Origin: Beroe forskalii
Lineage: Eukaryota > Ctenophora > Nuda > Beroida > Beroidae
Assembly (NCBI GenBank): GCA_011033025.1
Contig: WFMF01000650.1
Coordinates: 5,898-69,897 of the forward strand
Length of the DNA: 64,000 nt
Direction: 5' to 3'
Part shown: piece by piece, positions 10,901 through 21,689 of the stretch
Numbering within the stretch: position 1 is the first letter of the stretch
Layout of the letters: each line of letters begins with the position of its first letter
Notes under the pieces: generated by a model
Told to the model about the DNA's origin: nothing
The model's input: only the letters and a program-made list of their open reading frames with translations
Databases searched by the model: none
Program-made: the position numbers and the translations under genes

Positions 10901-13900
10901 ACCTGGGATAGTAGTGAGATAAAACCTGGGATAGTAGTGAGATAAAACCTGGGATAGTAGTATGAGATAAACCTGGGATAGTAGTGAGATAAAACCTGGG
11001 ATAGTGAGATAAAACCTGGGATAGTAGTGAGATAAACCTGGGATAGTAGTGAGATAAAACCTGGGATAGTAGTGAGATAAAACCTGGGATAGTAGTGAGA
11101 TAAAACCTGGGATAGTAGTGAGATAAAACCTGGGATAGTAGTGAGATAAAACCTGGGATAGTAGTGAGATAAAACCTGGGATAGTAGTGAGATAAAACCT
11201 GGGATAGTAGTGAGATAAAACCTGGGATAGTAGTGAGATAAAACCTGGGATAGTAGTGAGATAAAACCTGGGATAGAAGGTGAAACCTGAGATAAAACCT
11301 GGGATAGTGAGTGAGATAGAGTGAAAAAACCTGGGATAGTAGTGAGATAAAACCTGGGATAGTAGTGAGATAAAACCTGGGATAAAACCTGGTGAGATAA
11401 AAACCTGGGATAGTAGTGAGATAAAACCTGGGATATAGTAGTGAGATAAAACCTGGGATAGTAGTGAGATAAAACCTGGGATAAAACCTGGGATAGTAGT
11501 GAGATAAAACCTGGGATAGAAAACCTGGGATAGGTGAGATAAAACCTGGGATAGTAGTGAGATAAAACCTGGGATAGTAGTGAGATAAAACCTGGGATAG
11601 TAGTGAGATAAAACCTGGGATAGTAGTGTGAGATAAAACCTGGGATAGTAGTGAGATAAAACCTGGAGTGGTAGTGAGATAAAACCTGGGATAGTAGTGA
11701 GATAAAACCTGGGATAGATAAAACCTGGGATAGTAGTGAGATAAAACCTGGGATAGTAGTGAGATAAAACCTGGGATAGAAGTGAGATAAAACCTGGGAT
11801 AGTAAAACCTGGGATAGTAGAGATAAAACCTGGGATAAAGTAGTAGTGAGATAAAACCTGGGATAGTAGTGAGATAAAACCTGGGATAGTAGTGAGATAA
11901 AACCTGGGATAGTGAGAGATAAAACCTGGGATAGAAGATAAAACCTGGGATAATGGTGAATAAAACCTGTAGTGAGATAAAAACCTGGGATAGTAGTGAG
12001 ATAAAACCTGGGATAGTAGTGAGATAAAACCTGGGATAGTAGTGAGATAAAACCTGGGATAGTAGTGATAAAACCTGGGTAGTGAGATAAAACCTGGGAT
12101 AGAGATAAAACCTGGGATAGTAGTGAGATAAAACCTGGGATAGTAGTGAGATAAAACCTGGGATAGTAGTGAGATAAAACCTGGGATAGTAGTGAGATAA
12201 AACCTGGGATAGTAGTGAGATAAAACCTGGGATAGTAGTGAGATAAAACCTGGGATAGTAGTGAGAGATAAAACCTGGGATAGAAGTAGACAAACCTGGG
12301 ATAGTAGTGAGATAAAACCTGGGATAGCAGTGAGATAAAACCTGGGATAGTAGTGAGATAAAACCTGGGATAGTGAGATAAAACCTGGGATAGTAGTGAG
12401 ATAAAACCTGGGATAAAATAAAAACCTGGGATAGTAGTGAGATAAAACCTGGGATAGAAGTGAGATAAAACCTGGGATAGTAGTGAGATAAAACCTGGGA
12501 TAGTAGTGAGATAAAACCTGGGATAGTAGTGAGATAAAACCTGGGATAGTAGTGAGATAAAACCTGGGATAGTAGTGAGATAAAACCTGGGGTAGAAGTG
12601 AGATAAAACCTGGGATAGTTGTGAGATAAAACCTGGGATAGTAGTGAGATAAAACCTGGGATAGTAGTGAGATAAAACCTGGGATAGTAGTGAGATAAAA
12701 CCTGGGATAGTAGTGCGGATAAACCTGGGATAGTAGTGAGATAAAACCTGGGATAGTAGTGAGATAAAACCTGGGATAGTAGTGAGATAAAACCTGGGAT
12801 AGTGAGATAAAACCTGGGATAGTAGTGAGATAAAACCTGGGATAGTAGTGAGATAAAACCTGGGATAGTAGTGAGATAAAACCTGGGATAGTAGTGAGAT
12901 AAAACCTGGGATAGTAGTGAGATAAAACCTGGGATAGGATAGTAGTGAGATAAAACCTGGGATAGTAGTGAGATAAAATAAAACCTGGGATAGTAGTGAG
13001 ATAAAACTGGGATAAAAAAACCTGGGATAGTAGTAGTGAGATAAAACCTGGGATAGAAGTGAGATAAAACCTGGGATAGTAGTGAGATAAAACCTGGGAT
13101 AGTGAGATAAAACCTGGGATATAAAAACCTCAGGATATTAATTGAGATAAAACCTGGGATAGTAGTGAGATAAAACCTGGGATAGTAGTGAGATAAAACC
13201 TGGGATAGAGATAAAACCTGGGATAGTAGTGAGATAAAACCTGGGATAGTAGAGATAAAACCTGGGATAGTAGTGAGATAAAACCTGGGATAGTAGTGAG
13301 ATAAAACCTGGGATATTAAAACCAGTGAGATAAAAACCTGGGATAGTAGTGAGATAAAACCTGGGATAGTAGTGAGATAAANNNNNNNNNNNNNNNNNNN
13401 NNNNNNNNNNNNNNNNNNNNNNNNNNNNNNNNNNNNNNNNNNNNNNNNNNNNNNNNNNNNNNNNNNNNNNNNNNNNNNNNNTAAAGCCTGGGATAGTAGT
13501 AGATAAAACCTGGAAGTGATAGTAGTAGAGATAAAACCTGGGATAGTAGTGAGATAAAACCTGGGATAATAGTGAGATAAAACCTTAGGATAGTAGTGAA
13601 GATAAAACCTGGGATAGTAGTGAGGTAAAACCTGGGATAGTAGTGAGATAAACCTACAGGATAGAAGTGAGATAAACCTGGGATAGTAGTGAGATTAAAC
13701 CTGGGAATAGTAGTGAGATAAAACCTGGGATAGTAGTAGAGATAAAACCTGGGATAAGTAGAGATAAACCTGGGATAGTAGTGAGATAAAACCTGGGATA
13801 GTAGTGAGATGAAACCTGGGATAGTAGTGAGATTAAACCTGGGATAGTAGTGAGATAAAACCTGGGATAGTAGTGAGATAAAACCTGGGATAGAAGTGAG

Positions 13901-14110
13901 ATAAACCTGGGATAGTAGTGAGATAAAACCTGGGATAGTAGTGAGATAAAACCTGGGATAGTAGTGAGATAAAACCTGGGATAGTAGTGAGATAAACCTG
14001 GGATAGAAGTGAGATAAAACCTGGGATAGTAGTGAGATAAAACCTGGGATAGTAGTGAGATAAAACCTGGGATAGTAGTGAGATAAAACCTGGGAAAATA
14101 GAAAGATTAA
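7905..14110. repeat. 23-bp megaminisatellite, roughly 6.2 kb
   Basis: On the order of 250 units of 23 bp are built on gataaaacctgggatagtag. Most of the middle (8.4-13.3 kb) is near-identical, while both edges are more diverged and contain short indels. On the minus strand, the coding strand of the PLXDC-like gene 1.2 kb away, every unit reads TATCCCAGGTTTTATC, so it carries a CAG|GT. The unit has no stop codon in any minus frame, which explains minus-strand open frames of 1472, 301 and 272 codons. The 100-N gap lies inside the array, so its true length is unknown and probably larger. Confidence 0.97.
13382..13481. other. assembly gap (100 N)
   Basis: Exactly 100 N lie inside the 23-bp array. 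The round number indicates a gap of unspecified size. Confidence 0.98.
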
Positions 14111-15310
14111 CCTGGGATACTTGTGAGATAACAAATTGGAGATGCTTTTGAATTTTAGGTGATCTATTGTAGTGCATGGTTAGTTATTAGGAGGTTTCAT
14201 AATTTCCCAACTAGAGAACTGTATATTGTTCGGGGTCAAAAGCTATTCTTTAGGCCATACAAAATTGGCAGAAAAAAGTTTCAGACGAAAAAAATAATTT
14301 TAAGCACGTGCACATGTCACAGCCATTTTTAACCTGTAAAAATCATGATTTTCGATAAAAGTTACCCATCTCTTTTTCTGCTTGAGTGGCATATTTCTTA
14401 GCCTTCTCATCGTGTTCCTCGGCTCAGAAAATGGGGGTATAAGTCCAGAAATTTTTGACCTACGACTGTCAGAAGCTGAGTTATCACCGATTTTCATATG
14501 CCCATATATGGGCATATGAAAATCAGTGATAACTCTGTATTGGTACTACCAATTTGGTAGTCGGGTATAGGGTCGGGTAAGTGGTGGTTGCTCGCACAAC
14601 TGATTAGGCAACTTCAAGTGCTCGGAAAGCAGGAGATCCACAATTATGCAGTGTAATAAAGTAATGCAGAGTTATAAAGTGATAATAACGCAGTGTATCG
14701 AGGTTAGACAGGTGCTGCGTATACACCATATTATGCGAGCTTCTTCAGCCAAACATCACTACACTAACAAGTAAACACAGTCCCCAGTCTTCAGAGAGAT
14801 GGGCATGAGGATTCTTTGGAGAACACTCCACAACATTGAACAGCACTTCATACTCCACAGTACACACATCAGTTGGTAATATCATTACAACTCTCTACTC
14901 TTGTGAATACTATTTGTGTTTTTGCCCCCCTCCCCTGCATGCTAAAGTCTCACAGAATGTAACAGTGCGTCAGCAGTAACTACACCACCCATCAATAACA
15001 CTTAGATCCCACCCTGAAGATGGCAGGTAATTGAGAGGGAGCCGGGGAAGATGCTCTCTAATTCACACACTCATCTCATGCTAGCAGGGATCTACTTCTT
15101 GTCATGTTAGAGTGATGATCAGAGACACTAAAAAGAGTGGGATAGTGTCAGAGAGGGGGTAATCAGAGTGGGGTGAAATGAGTGGGGTAAGTGGAATGGG
15201 GCTACTAGGTTCCTTGTTTGGTGGAAGTAAAAAAAGAAATGAAAATAAATTTGCCATGGTTGATTATTTCGCGAGGCAGACTTCACAATAAAATGGTATT
15301 TGAATGATAA
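14111..15310. other. AT-rich flank with a palindrome, no gene seen
   Basis: Apart from the palindrome at 14470-14537, I see no supported feature. A minus-strand 71-codon frame at 14300-14515 runs into the palindrome and has no recognisable domain. If the PLXDC-like gene continues, this is intron. Confidence 0.4.
14470..14537. repeat. near-perfect palindrome, ~29-bp arms
   Basis: The left arm (gagttatcaccgattttcat, then atgccc) is mirrored by the right arm (gggcat, then atgaaaatcagtgataactc). There is one mismatch pair and a short atat centre, so it could extrude as a hairpin. Related words (gtgaaaatcagcgataatt) occur near 15866 and 18590, suggesting a dispersed inverted-repeat family. Confidence 0.85.
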
Positions 15311-15316
15311 GCTCAC

Positions 15317-16328
15317 CTTGAGTTGTTACTTTAACAGCTTTAATCTTTTCTCCATAAAATGGGAAGGCGAAGGTGAGGTTGCGTCTCTGAAATAACCAAA
15401 TTAGATTCTTTACATCTTTGATATAAAGGAAAGAGGCACTTCTACGATTGTATATGAATAACTGACACAAATGGAGCTAAAAAGCCGCGATTTTTTGCAA
15501 GGCAGTAGAAAATGGCTAAACTTAAAATATAGCATGGCCAAAAATAGGATTTAGGCTTAAGATTTTTCGTAAATAACGTCGAAAGTCCAAAAAATCCACC
15601 CTAAAACAAGATCGCGTTCTAGGTAAATTCACCAGTTGCGCCGTTGCTATGGTTACATGTTATTGCGCGCGCTAAACTGCACGTGCATTTTAACGAAGAC
15701 TCTGCCATTGCGTTACTTTGTATTTTGGAAACGTTTCAACTGTTTAAAGTCATAATTTACGTTCTCAATGGAATTTTCGAGTTTGGTAAAAAGTTTACGA
15801 CAGAAGCCTACCAACTCTAATCACTACTGAAGGAGAAAAGGTAAGAGTTGAACAATTTGTTCCATTGTGAAAATCAGCGATAATTCTTTCATATCAAGAT
15901 ATTTGTAGTATCCAAGGTTTGCTGCGAGGATTCGACAGGAGGAATTCATATTTACTCAAGTGAGAAGTGGGTAATGGGTTCTAAACAGATGAAAGTGCGG
16001 ACAATTTTGATTTCAATGAGCTTGGATTCAAATTTGTTGCCCATCCTTTCTCTAAATCTGAATTTTAGATTATAAAACCATTGTTCTTGAGATCTTCTTA
16101 TTTACTGTTAGGTGTCCTCATCTATCCTCAAGACTCAAGTTTGATAGAAGATAATAGTAGCAATACTTACAGCAAAAGAGAGGTATCTGGAACTGAGCAC
16201 ATCACTCTTGACATTTAATGAGGAATAGTTTGCACTTCTGAGGTCAATCCAGCCATCAGCATTATCTTCAAATATTTTAGAGTACCATTTAAACTCTGAT
16301 CCAAAAACACCAAAAATTAAACTCAGCC
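15317..16328 (-). CDS. PLXDC/TEM7-like plexin-domain-containing protein, two internal exons
   Basis: Two exons are visible on the minus strand. The upstream exon is 16171-16328 (158 nt, entry phase 1, exit phase 0), with acceptor ttctaatattttcag and donor GTAAGTATT. It encodes a segment with KWYSKIFEDNADGWIDL, then VLSSRYLSFA. The downstream exon is 15317-15386 (70 nt, exit phase 1), with acceptor ggttatttcag and donor GTGAGC; it encodes RRNLTFAFPFYGEKI, then VKVTTQ. The splice phases agree. PLXDC1/2 proteins are single-pass membrane receptors with this YY...W.DL...LS..R.A / LSFDFPFYGH...ITVATGG pattern in their extracellular nidogen-like part. The match to FPFYG and the preceding motif order is good but short. 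I cannot see the next exon (expected GFIYTG-like) below 15311 or the earlier exons above 16328. The intron between the exons is 784 nt and carries a dispersed repeat at about 15631-15790. The two exons look intact. Confidence 0.7.
15631..15790. repeat. dispersed repeat, copy 1
   Basis: This is about 80% similar by eye to 18351-18510, sharing ttcaccagttgcg, aaactgcacgtgcatttta, acgaag, attttggaaacg and gaattttcgag. It lies inside the intron of the PLXDC-like gene. Family unknown. Confidence 0.8.
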
Positions 16329-16642
16329 CTGAAAATATTAGAACAGTCAAACACATGAAGTCTCAGCCTTTCACTGCTTCAAAGATATCACCCATTTTTA
16401 TTCAATAAGGGAAGTAGGGGGCTATCACATAGGTATCATAAGTTTCTTAGCAATTTTCAGCAATTTAAGGTCCCCTCCATCAGCATCTGTCAGCATTGTT
16501 GATTGTTAAACCTTTCCCCTGTTGACATCTGCATTGAAAAACCCTGGCCTCCATATTCAAAAGTAAATCTTTATTTTTGGTAGATTTTTGTTGTTTAAAT
16601 TTTATTGAGCACTGAAACAATGAATTATAGGACAATTGTGAG
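16329..16642. other. flank upstream of PLXDC-like exon, nothing seen
   Basis: No exon or element is recognised. It contains a diverged copy of a dispersed ccctcc...tcagca-type repeat (around 16470-16560) that recurs near 18020, 24860, 24980 and 44500. Confidence 0.35.
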
Positions 16643-17926
16643 TGTTAGACCCTGATATGTCACCCGTACCGATTTGTCACTTGAAGTGTTATTGATATAC
16701 CACATGTTCTTACTTCATGTATCCGACAGACGAATACTATTTGATTGACTACAAACTCTACTTCAAGTGACAAATCGGTGCGGATTCCAAAAAATCAAAT
16801 ACAAGTTTATCATCCTCGTACCAATTTGTCACTAGAAGTTGAAGTGAACCTCATATAATAAAATATACACAATTGCACGGAAATTTTATGGAAGGTTTCC
16901 TCCTGCATTGATTTTCATATCACAGAATAACATTTTTCATTTTTCATTGACAAAGTGGTTATAGTATGAATAAATATTTGGTAAATTGTTAAATTTGGTA
17001 AATTTTTATGCCATTTTTTTAAATTTGTACAAGGTTGGAGGCAAACTTTGGTGCATGCATTTTTTTCTGTTTTTTTGTTTAATGTGCGAAGTTATCATGT
17101 TAATGTCATATGGTGTAACAATGCTGCGTTTTTCAGTACCCATTGTTCATGTATTCACTGGAAAAAGCTGTTTTTTGCAGCAAAGGCTTCCAGGTCTTGG
17201 TTCTTGGGGCAGAGAACATCTCTGTTATTCTCCACCCACCCCACTTCGAAAAGAAAGTAGAGTGTTGCCAAAAACTTTGACCTAAAATAGGTATGTTGGA
17301 CCCCGATATGTCACCTGTACTGATTTGTCACCCGAAGTGTAATCAGTATACCATGTGTTATTACTTCATGTATCCGACAGAGGACTAATTTGATTGACTA
17401 CAGACTCAACTTCAAGTGACAAATCGGTGTGGATTCCAAAGACTCAAGCACCAGTTTGTCATCTTTGTACTGATTTGTCACTAGAAGTTTAAGCGAACCT
17501 CATATAATAAAATATTGCATGGAAATTTTATGGAAGGTTTCCTCCTGCATTTCTTTTGTTTTATTCTGAATTTATGATAAAGGTACCCAACAGTAATTTT
17601 TACACAGCTGCCGTGCCTGTCGCATTCATTTTATGGATGGGATGTTGTGGTCGGATCCCAACTGAAAAAATTCACTGCTTGTTCCAGCTAGGTTGTATAG
17701 GTATAGACATTTTACTTCCGCGCTATTGAACTTCTAGTGACGAATAGGTACGAGGATGATAAACTAGTGTTTGATTTTTTGGAATTTGCTCCAATTTGTC
17801 ACTTGAAGTAGAGTCTGTAGTCAATCAAATAGTATTTGTCTGTCGGATACATGAAGTAAGAACATGTGGTATATCAATAACACTTCAAGTGACAAACCGG
17901 TACAGGTGACATATTGGTGTCCAACA
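16643..17926. mobile_element. non-autonomous inverted-repeat element with a duplicated arm
   Basis: The ends are inverted: tgttagaccctgatatgtca at the left, and the reverse complement of tgttggacaccaatatgtca at the right. Similarity continues inward for about 200 bp through the words ttgtcacttgaagt, atgtatccgacag and tagaagtt. An extra copy of the left arm, in direct orientation, starts at about 17292 inside the element. A possible 5-bp target duplication gtgag flanks the element (16638-16642 and 17927-17931). No transposase is visible, so this is a MITE or foldback-type element. The structure could also be one element inserted into another. The right arm alone recurs at about 44240-44430 within the duplicated block. 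Confidence 0.75.
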
Positions 17927-18350
17927 GTGAGTCACTAAGAACTCAAAAGTAGGTAAATCATGGGACACATTATTACTTTATTAGGGTATAGAATACTTTG
18001 AAGGGAAAAAATTTCAAAATTTTCGCTGACACGACATAAAGCCCTACCCCATCCCACTCCCTCCCCTGGTCAGCAACCATCAGCATAGGGAAACAGAAAC
18101 CCACTTTTGGTTGCTGACATAATCTATTATTATAATCGAGAGAGGTAGTTATAAGTAGGAGTCTCCGCTCTCCCAGAAAATCTGACAAACCAGGAGTTGA
18201 AAAACGGCCATTTTTTGCAGGGTGGTAGAAAAAAGGTGTCTTCGTATTGCTACATTCTTCTTTTTTGCGTAAAGGCTTTAGATTTTCCGTAATTAATGCT
18301 CAAAGTTGGACAAAGGGTCGCGAAAAACAAGATTGAGTTATAGGTTTGAT

Positions 18351-18600
18351 TCACCAGTTGCGCGTGTTGCTATGGATACATGGACTAGCGCGCGCAAAAC
18401 TGCACGTGCATTTTAACGAAGAATCTGCCATTTCGTTATTGTGTATTTTGGAAACGCTTCCATTGTTGAAATTCATAATTAACGTGCCCAATAGAATTTT
18501 CGAGTTCGGTATAAAGAGTGCGACTGCAGGAGACAATCAATATTTTAGGAGAGGAGAAAAGGTAAGAGTTGAACATTTTGTTCCATAGTGAACATCAGCA
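18351..18600. repeat. dispersed repeat, copy 2
   Basis: This is the partner of 15631-15790, extending further through ggagaaaaggtaagagttga and tgttccat. It lies in the part of block A that is absent from block B. Confidence 0.8.
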
Positions 18601-19720
18601 ATAATTCATTCATGTGAAGATATTAGTTGTAGTTTTGATGGTTTGCTGCGATAAATCGACCGTCGACGGAATGAAGAATTCGTATTGACTGAAGCTAGAA
18701 GTGAGTTATAAACAGATAAAATTGCGAACAATTTTGATTTCAATGAGCTTGGATTCAAATTTGTTGCCCATCTATTCTCCTAAGCTGAACTTTAGTTTAA
18801 AAAAAGATTGTTCTTGGGTTCTTCTTAATTTTAATTACCAACTGTTTGCTCGAGGTTAATATGCAATTGTAAAATTTTTTCATTTATTTTCAAAGCCTAT
18901 GTGAATATTTCGCAATTTCGTTACGTTGCACCCCCACCCCCAGCAACAAAAAATTGCATCAATGACTTACTTAGTGTTAGATATTAAATTTGACACTTCC
19001 AAACTTTAATAACGCAATTGATCATGTTTCAATTTCATACGTTTTACAAACATTTGTTTTTGTTATTAATTTCTATAATTCAATATTTACGAAATCTGCG
19101 TTGTGATCCATGAATTTTTAAAATACTGTGTATGTCCATATTTTAAGAAACCAGGGTCCTGGTTAGGGCAATTATATGTTACTGTTGTGGTACTCTGTAG
19201 CCAGCATTGAAATGGTCGGGTGTCCTGTGACCTAGAAGGCCCATTAACGGGCCTTCTAGTACTTTGATATGACGTAACAGCACCCTTGTTTTCATGCCGT
19301 GGTAATAAGGAAGGAGAGGAAGTACCTAGTACTTACATAAAGTTGAGTGAATCTGGTAATAAATCCAGTTATTTAGTGTCATAATCTACCTGTAACAGGG
19401 ATAAAAATATAGCACAGATCATTCAGGCATTCTTAAAACTTATTCTTAAAACTTATCATTTGCTTATAGAAATAGTCTCGCAAAAATTATGGGTTTTACA
19501 CACTTTTTGAGGGATCATTATCTTTGTGGGTCAAAAATAGCAAACTTAGTTAGTAGAGCAAGAGCCATTGTTAGTTTTTATAATCTACCGTCAGCAAACT
19601 GCATGCACAGACATAACAGGTCTAGGTCATAGAAAGTAATCTTACTAAAAAACTAGGCTTAGGCAAGTCAGAATAAACTGTTAAGTTCTACATTTCATTT
19701 TTAAATTTCATATAACAGAC
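18601..19720. other. AT-rich stretch, no gene seen
   Basis: No exon is recognised. The segment from 19261 onward belongs to the duplicated block. Confidence 0.4.
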
Positions 19721-19724
19721 TGTT

Positions 19725-20340
19725 TGTTGGAACAACCTGAAACCACCCGAATCCACCCGAAACCACCCAACCCACCGGAAACCACCCAAAACCACCCCCG
19801 AAACCACCCAATATAGCTCCGAAACCACCCGAAACCACCCAACCCACCCGAAACCACCCAACCAACCACCCAACCCGAAACCACCCAACCCACCCAATGG
19901 TGGGTTGGGTTGTTTCGGGTGGATTCGGGTCGTTCCCCTTTTAGTAAAATTTTGGGTCGTTTCGGGCTGGGTTTGGGCTGGGTTCGTAATTTTAGCATAA
20001 AAGGGTAATTTAAAACACCGAAACAACCCGAAACCACCCAACCCACCCAAAACCACCCAAATTCATGTTTTGGGGTGGGTTGGGTTGTTTCGGGTAGTCC
20101 CACATCAAAGTAAACTTTTCGCTCATTTCAAAATTTTTGCATAAATTAGGGAATTCTAACCACCGAAACGACCCAACCCACCCGAAACCATCCAAAATCC
20201 ATATTCTGGGTAAGTTGGGTGGTTTTGGGTCGTTCAAATTTGAGTATTTTTGGCTCATTTATGAAAATTTTGGCTCTTTTCGGTCTAGTTTTGAAATTTT
20301 TGCGTAAATTGGAGTATTCAAATCATCTGAAACTAGCCAA
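19725..20340. repeat. CCACCCGAAACC foldback repeat
   Basis: Many units of ccacccgaaa or ccacccaac on one strand are followed by inverted units (gggttgtttcgggt, gggtggattcgggt), alternating along 600 bp. Large parts can therefore fold back. The paralogous copy is 45405-45920, and a related but distinct locus is 40215-40440. Minus-strand frames rich in G, W, V and F are translations of this repeat. Confidence 0.85.
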
Positions 20341-20850
20341 TTCCACACAAAACATGAATTATGAACTTTGTTTAGTTTTGTTTGTTTACTTGTGTAGGTA
20401 CCATTACTCCAATCTCCATAGCTCTGTAACCAAATAATATGTAGAAATTGGTAACTTTTCGAAATCTAATGATCTTATGCAATGATGAAGCATTCAGAAT
20501 AACTGATCATGTGCAAGACGCACGTGCATGGTTTCCGTTTTACAAGCACAATTGCATGGAAGTAGTGGCATAATGCTCTGCAAATTCTCAAACTTTGGTC
20601 ATAGACCAAAGTTTGTGAGACATCTGAAATCCGAGATTTATATCAACGGCTGTGATCAAATTCAGCTTGCTTTACTAGGTACGATAGAGGTCTGTATCAT
20701 CGCTCATCATCATTGGATCATGCTGAAAACCAAAGAAAGACTTGCAAAAGAGATGAAATAACACACACAAACTCGTCCACTAGTTAGGTATATTTTTTCA
20801 TTTTGTTCCAATTACATACACTGTTTCTTAATAGCCAATAACTCGATAAC

Positions 20851-21507
20851 ACCTGCACACCACTCATCTTGGTGTGACTCACTTGGATCCTGCTGCTCTC
20901 CACATTGGATTACCGAAAGGGATCATGTTGGTGTTCAAGTACGGAGTTGGAGAAAAGTCTTGCAGATTGATGTCTTGAAGAAAGATTTCTTTTTAATTCA
21001 AAAATGTTTTAACCCTGATTTTCAGGAGAAGCATCTCTCAAGATGAAGTATTGGATCAGGATGCATGCCACTTCTCATTAATTTTATTAATGTGCAACGT
21101 AAAAGGACACAAATAACCCGGATCCATCCACCGGTCCTCTACTTCTCTTCACTAAGTGTTTTGCTTAATTTCTTGATGCTTGGATAACAAACAAAGACCA
21201 AAGAGCAAGTTTCAGTTTCATTCAGGCAGGTGGTCACTGCACTTGACAGTGCTATACCCTGGTACCAGGGGGTGACTGCTGGGGGGCCTACCTCATAAAA
21301 AGCTCTCGCAATTTAAACACCCCGAAAGCTGAGGTAGGTATTGGACTGAAGATGCCTGCACACCACTCATCTTGGTGTGACTCACTTGGATCCTGCTGCT
21401 CTCCACATTGGATTACCGAAAGGGATCATGTTGGTGTTCAAGTACGGAGTTGGAGAAAAGTCTTGCAGATTGATGTCTTGAAGAAAGATTTCTTTTTAAT
21501 TCAAAAA
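20851..21507. mobile_element. retroelement-like insertion with ~154-bp terminal direct repeats
   Basis: Relative to block B, where the empty site aactcgataac is intact at 46661-46671, 657 bp are inserted here. The insertion is flanked by an 11-bp duplication (20840-20850 and 21508-21518). The element begins and ends with the same ~154-bp module (20852-21005 and 21355-21507). That module runs from cctgcacaccactcatc to tttttaattcaaaa and contains ggatcatgttggtgttcaag. The module does not start TG or end CA, so it is not a classical LTR. A pseudo-LTR of a Penelope-mobilised element, or a dimeric SINE-like element, fits better. No protein is encoded. Related copies lie at 49095-49482 and, truncated, at 28768-28838. 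Confidence 0.8.
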
Positions 21508-21689
21508 AACTCGATAACATGTCTTTATAAATATTACCCGACATACCATTCAAGGTTGCATGTAATAACTTATCATCGCACAATACACAATGCACAAGTT
21601 ACATTTTATACACGGCTGTAAGTGTACCTTCATTGTGTGGATTGCTATAGTCCCACGTGATATATCAGTATATCAAATAACATTAACAC

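Noticed and set aside
7875..12293. 1472-codon minus-strand open frame of repeated YYPRFYLTTIPGFISLLSQVLSH-type peptide
   Set aside because: The 23-bp unit has no stop in any minus frame, so long frames arise automatically. Indels in the array change the peptide phase freely, and no start, domain or splice support exists.
14300..14515. 71-codon minus-strand frame ending near the palindrome
   Set aside because: Its start lies inside the palindrome arm and no homology or splice context supports it; likely part of a dispersed repeat.
19688..20258. Gly/Trp-rich minus-strand frames (GWVVSG-type)
   Set aside because: Translations of the ccacccgaaacc foldback repeat; the same frames appear in the paralogous repeat at 45383-45892.
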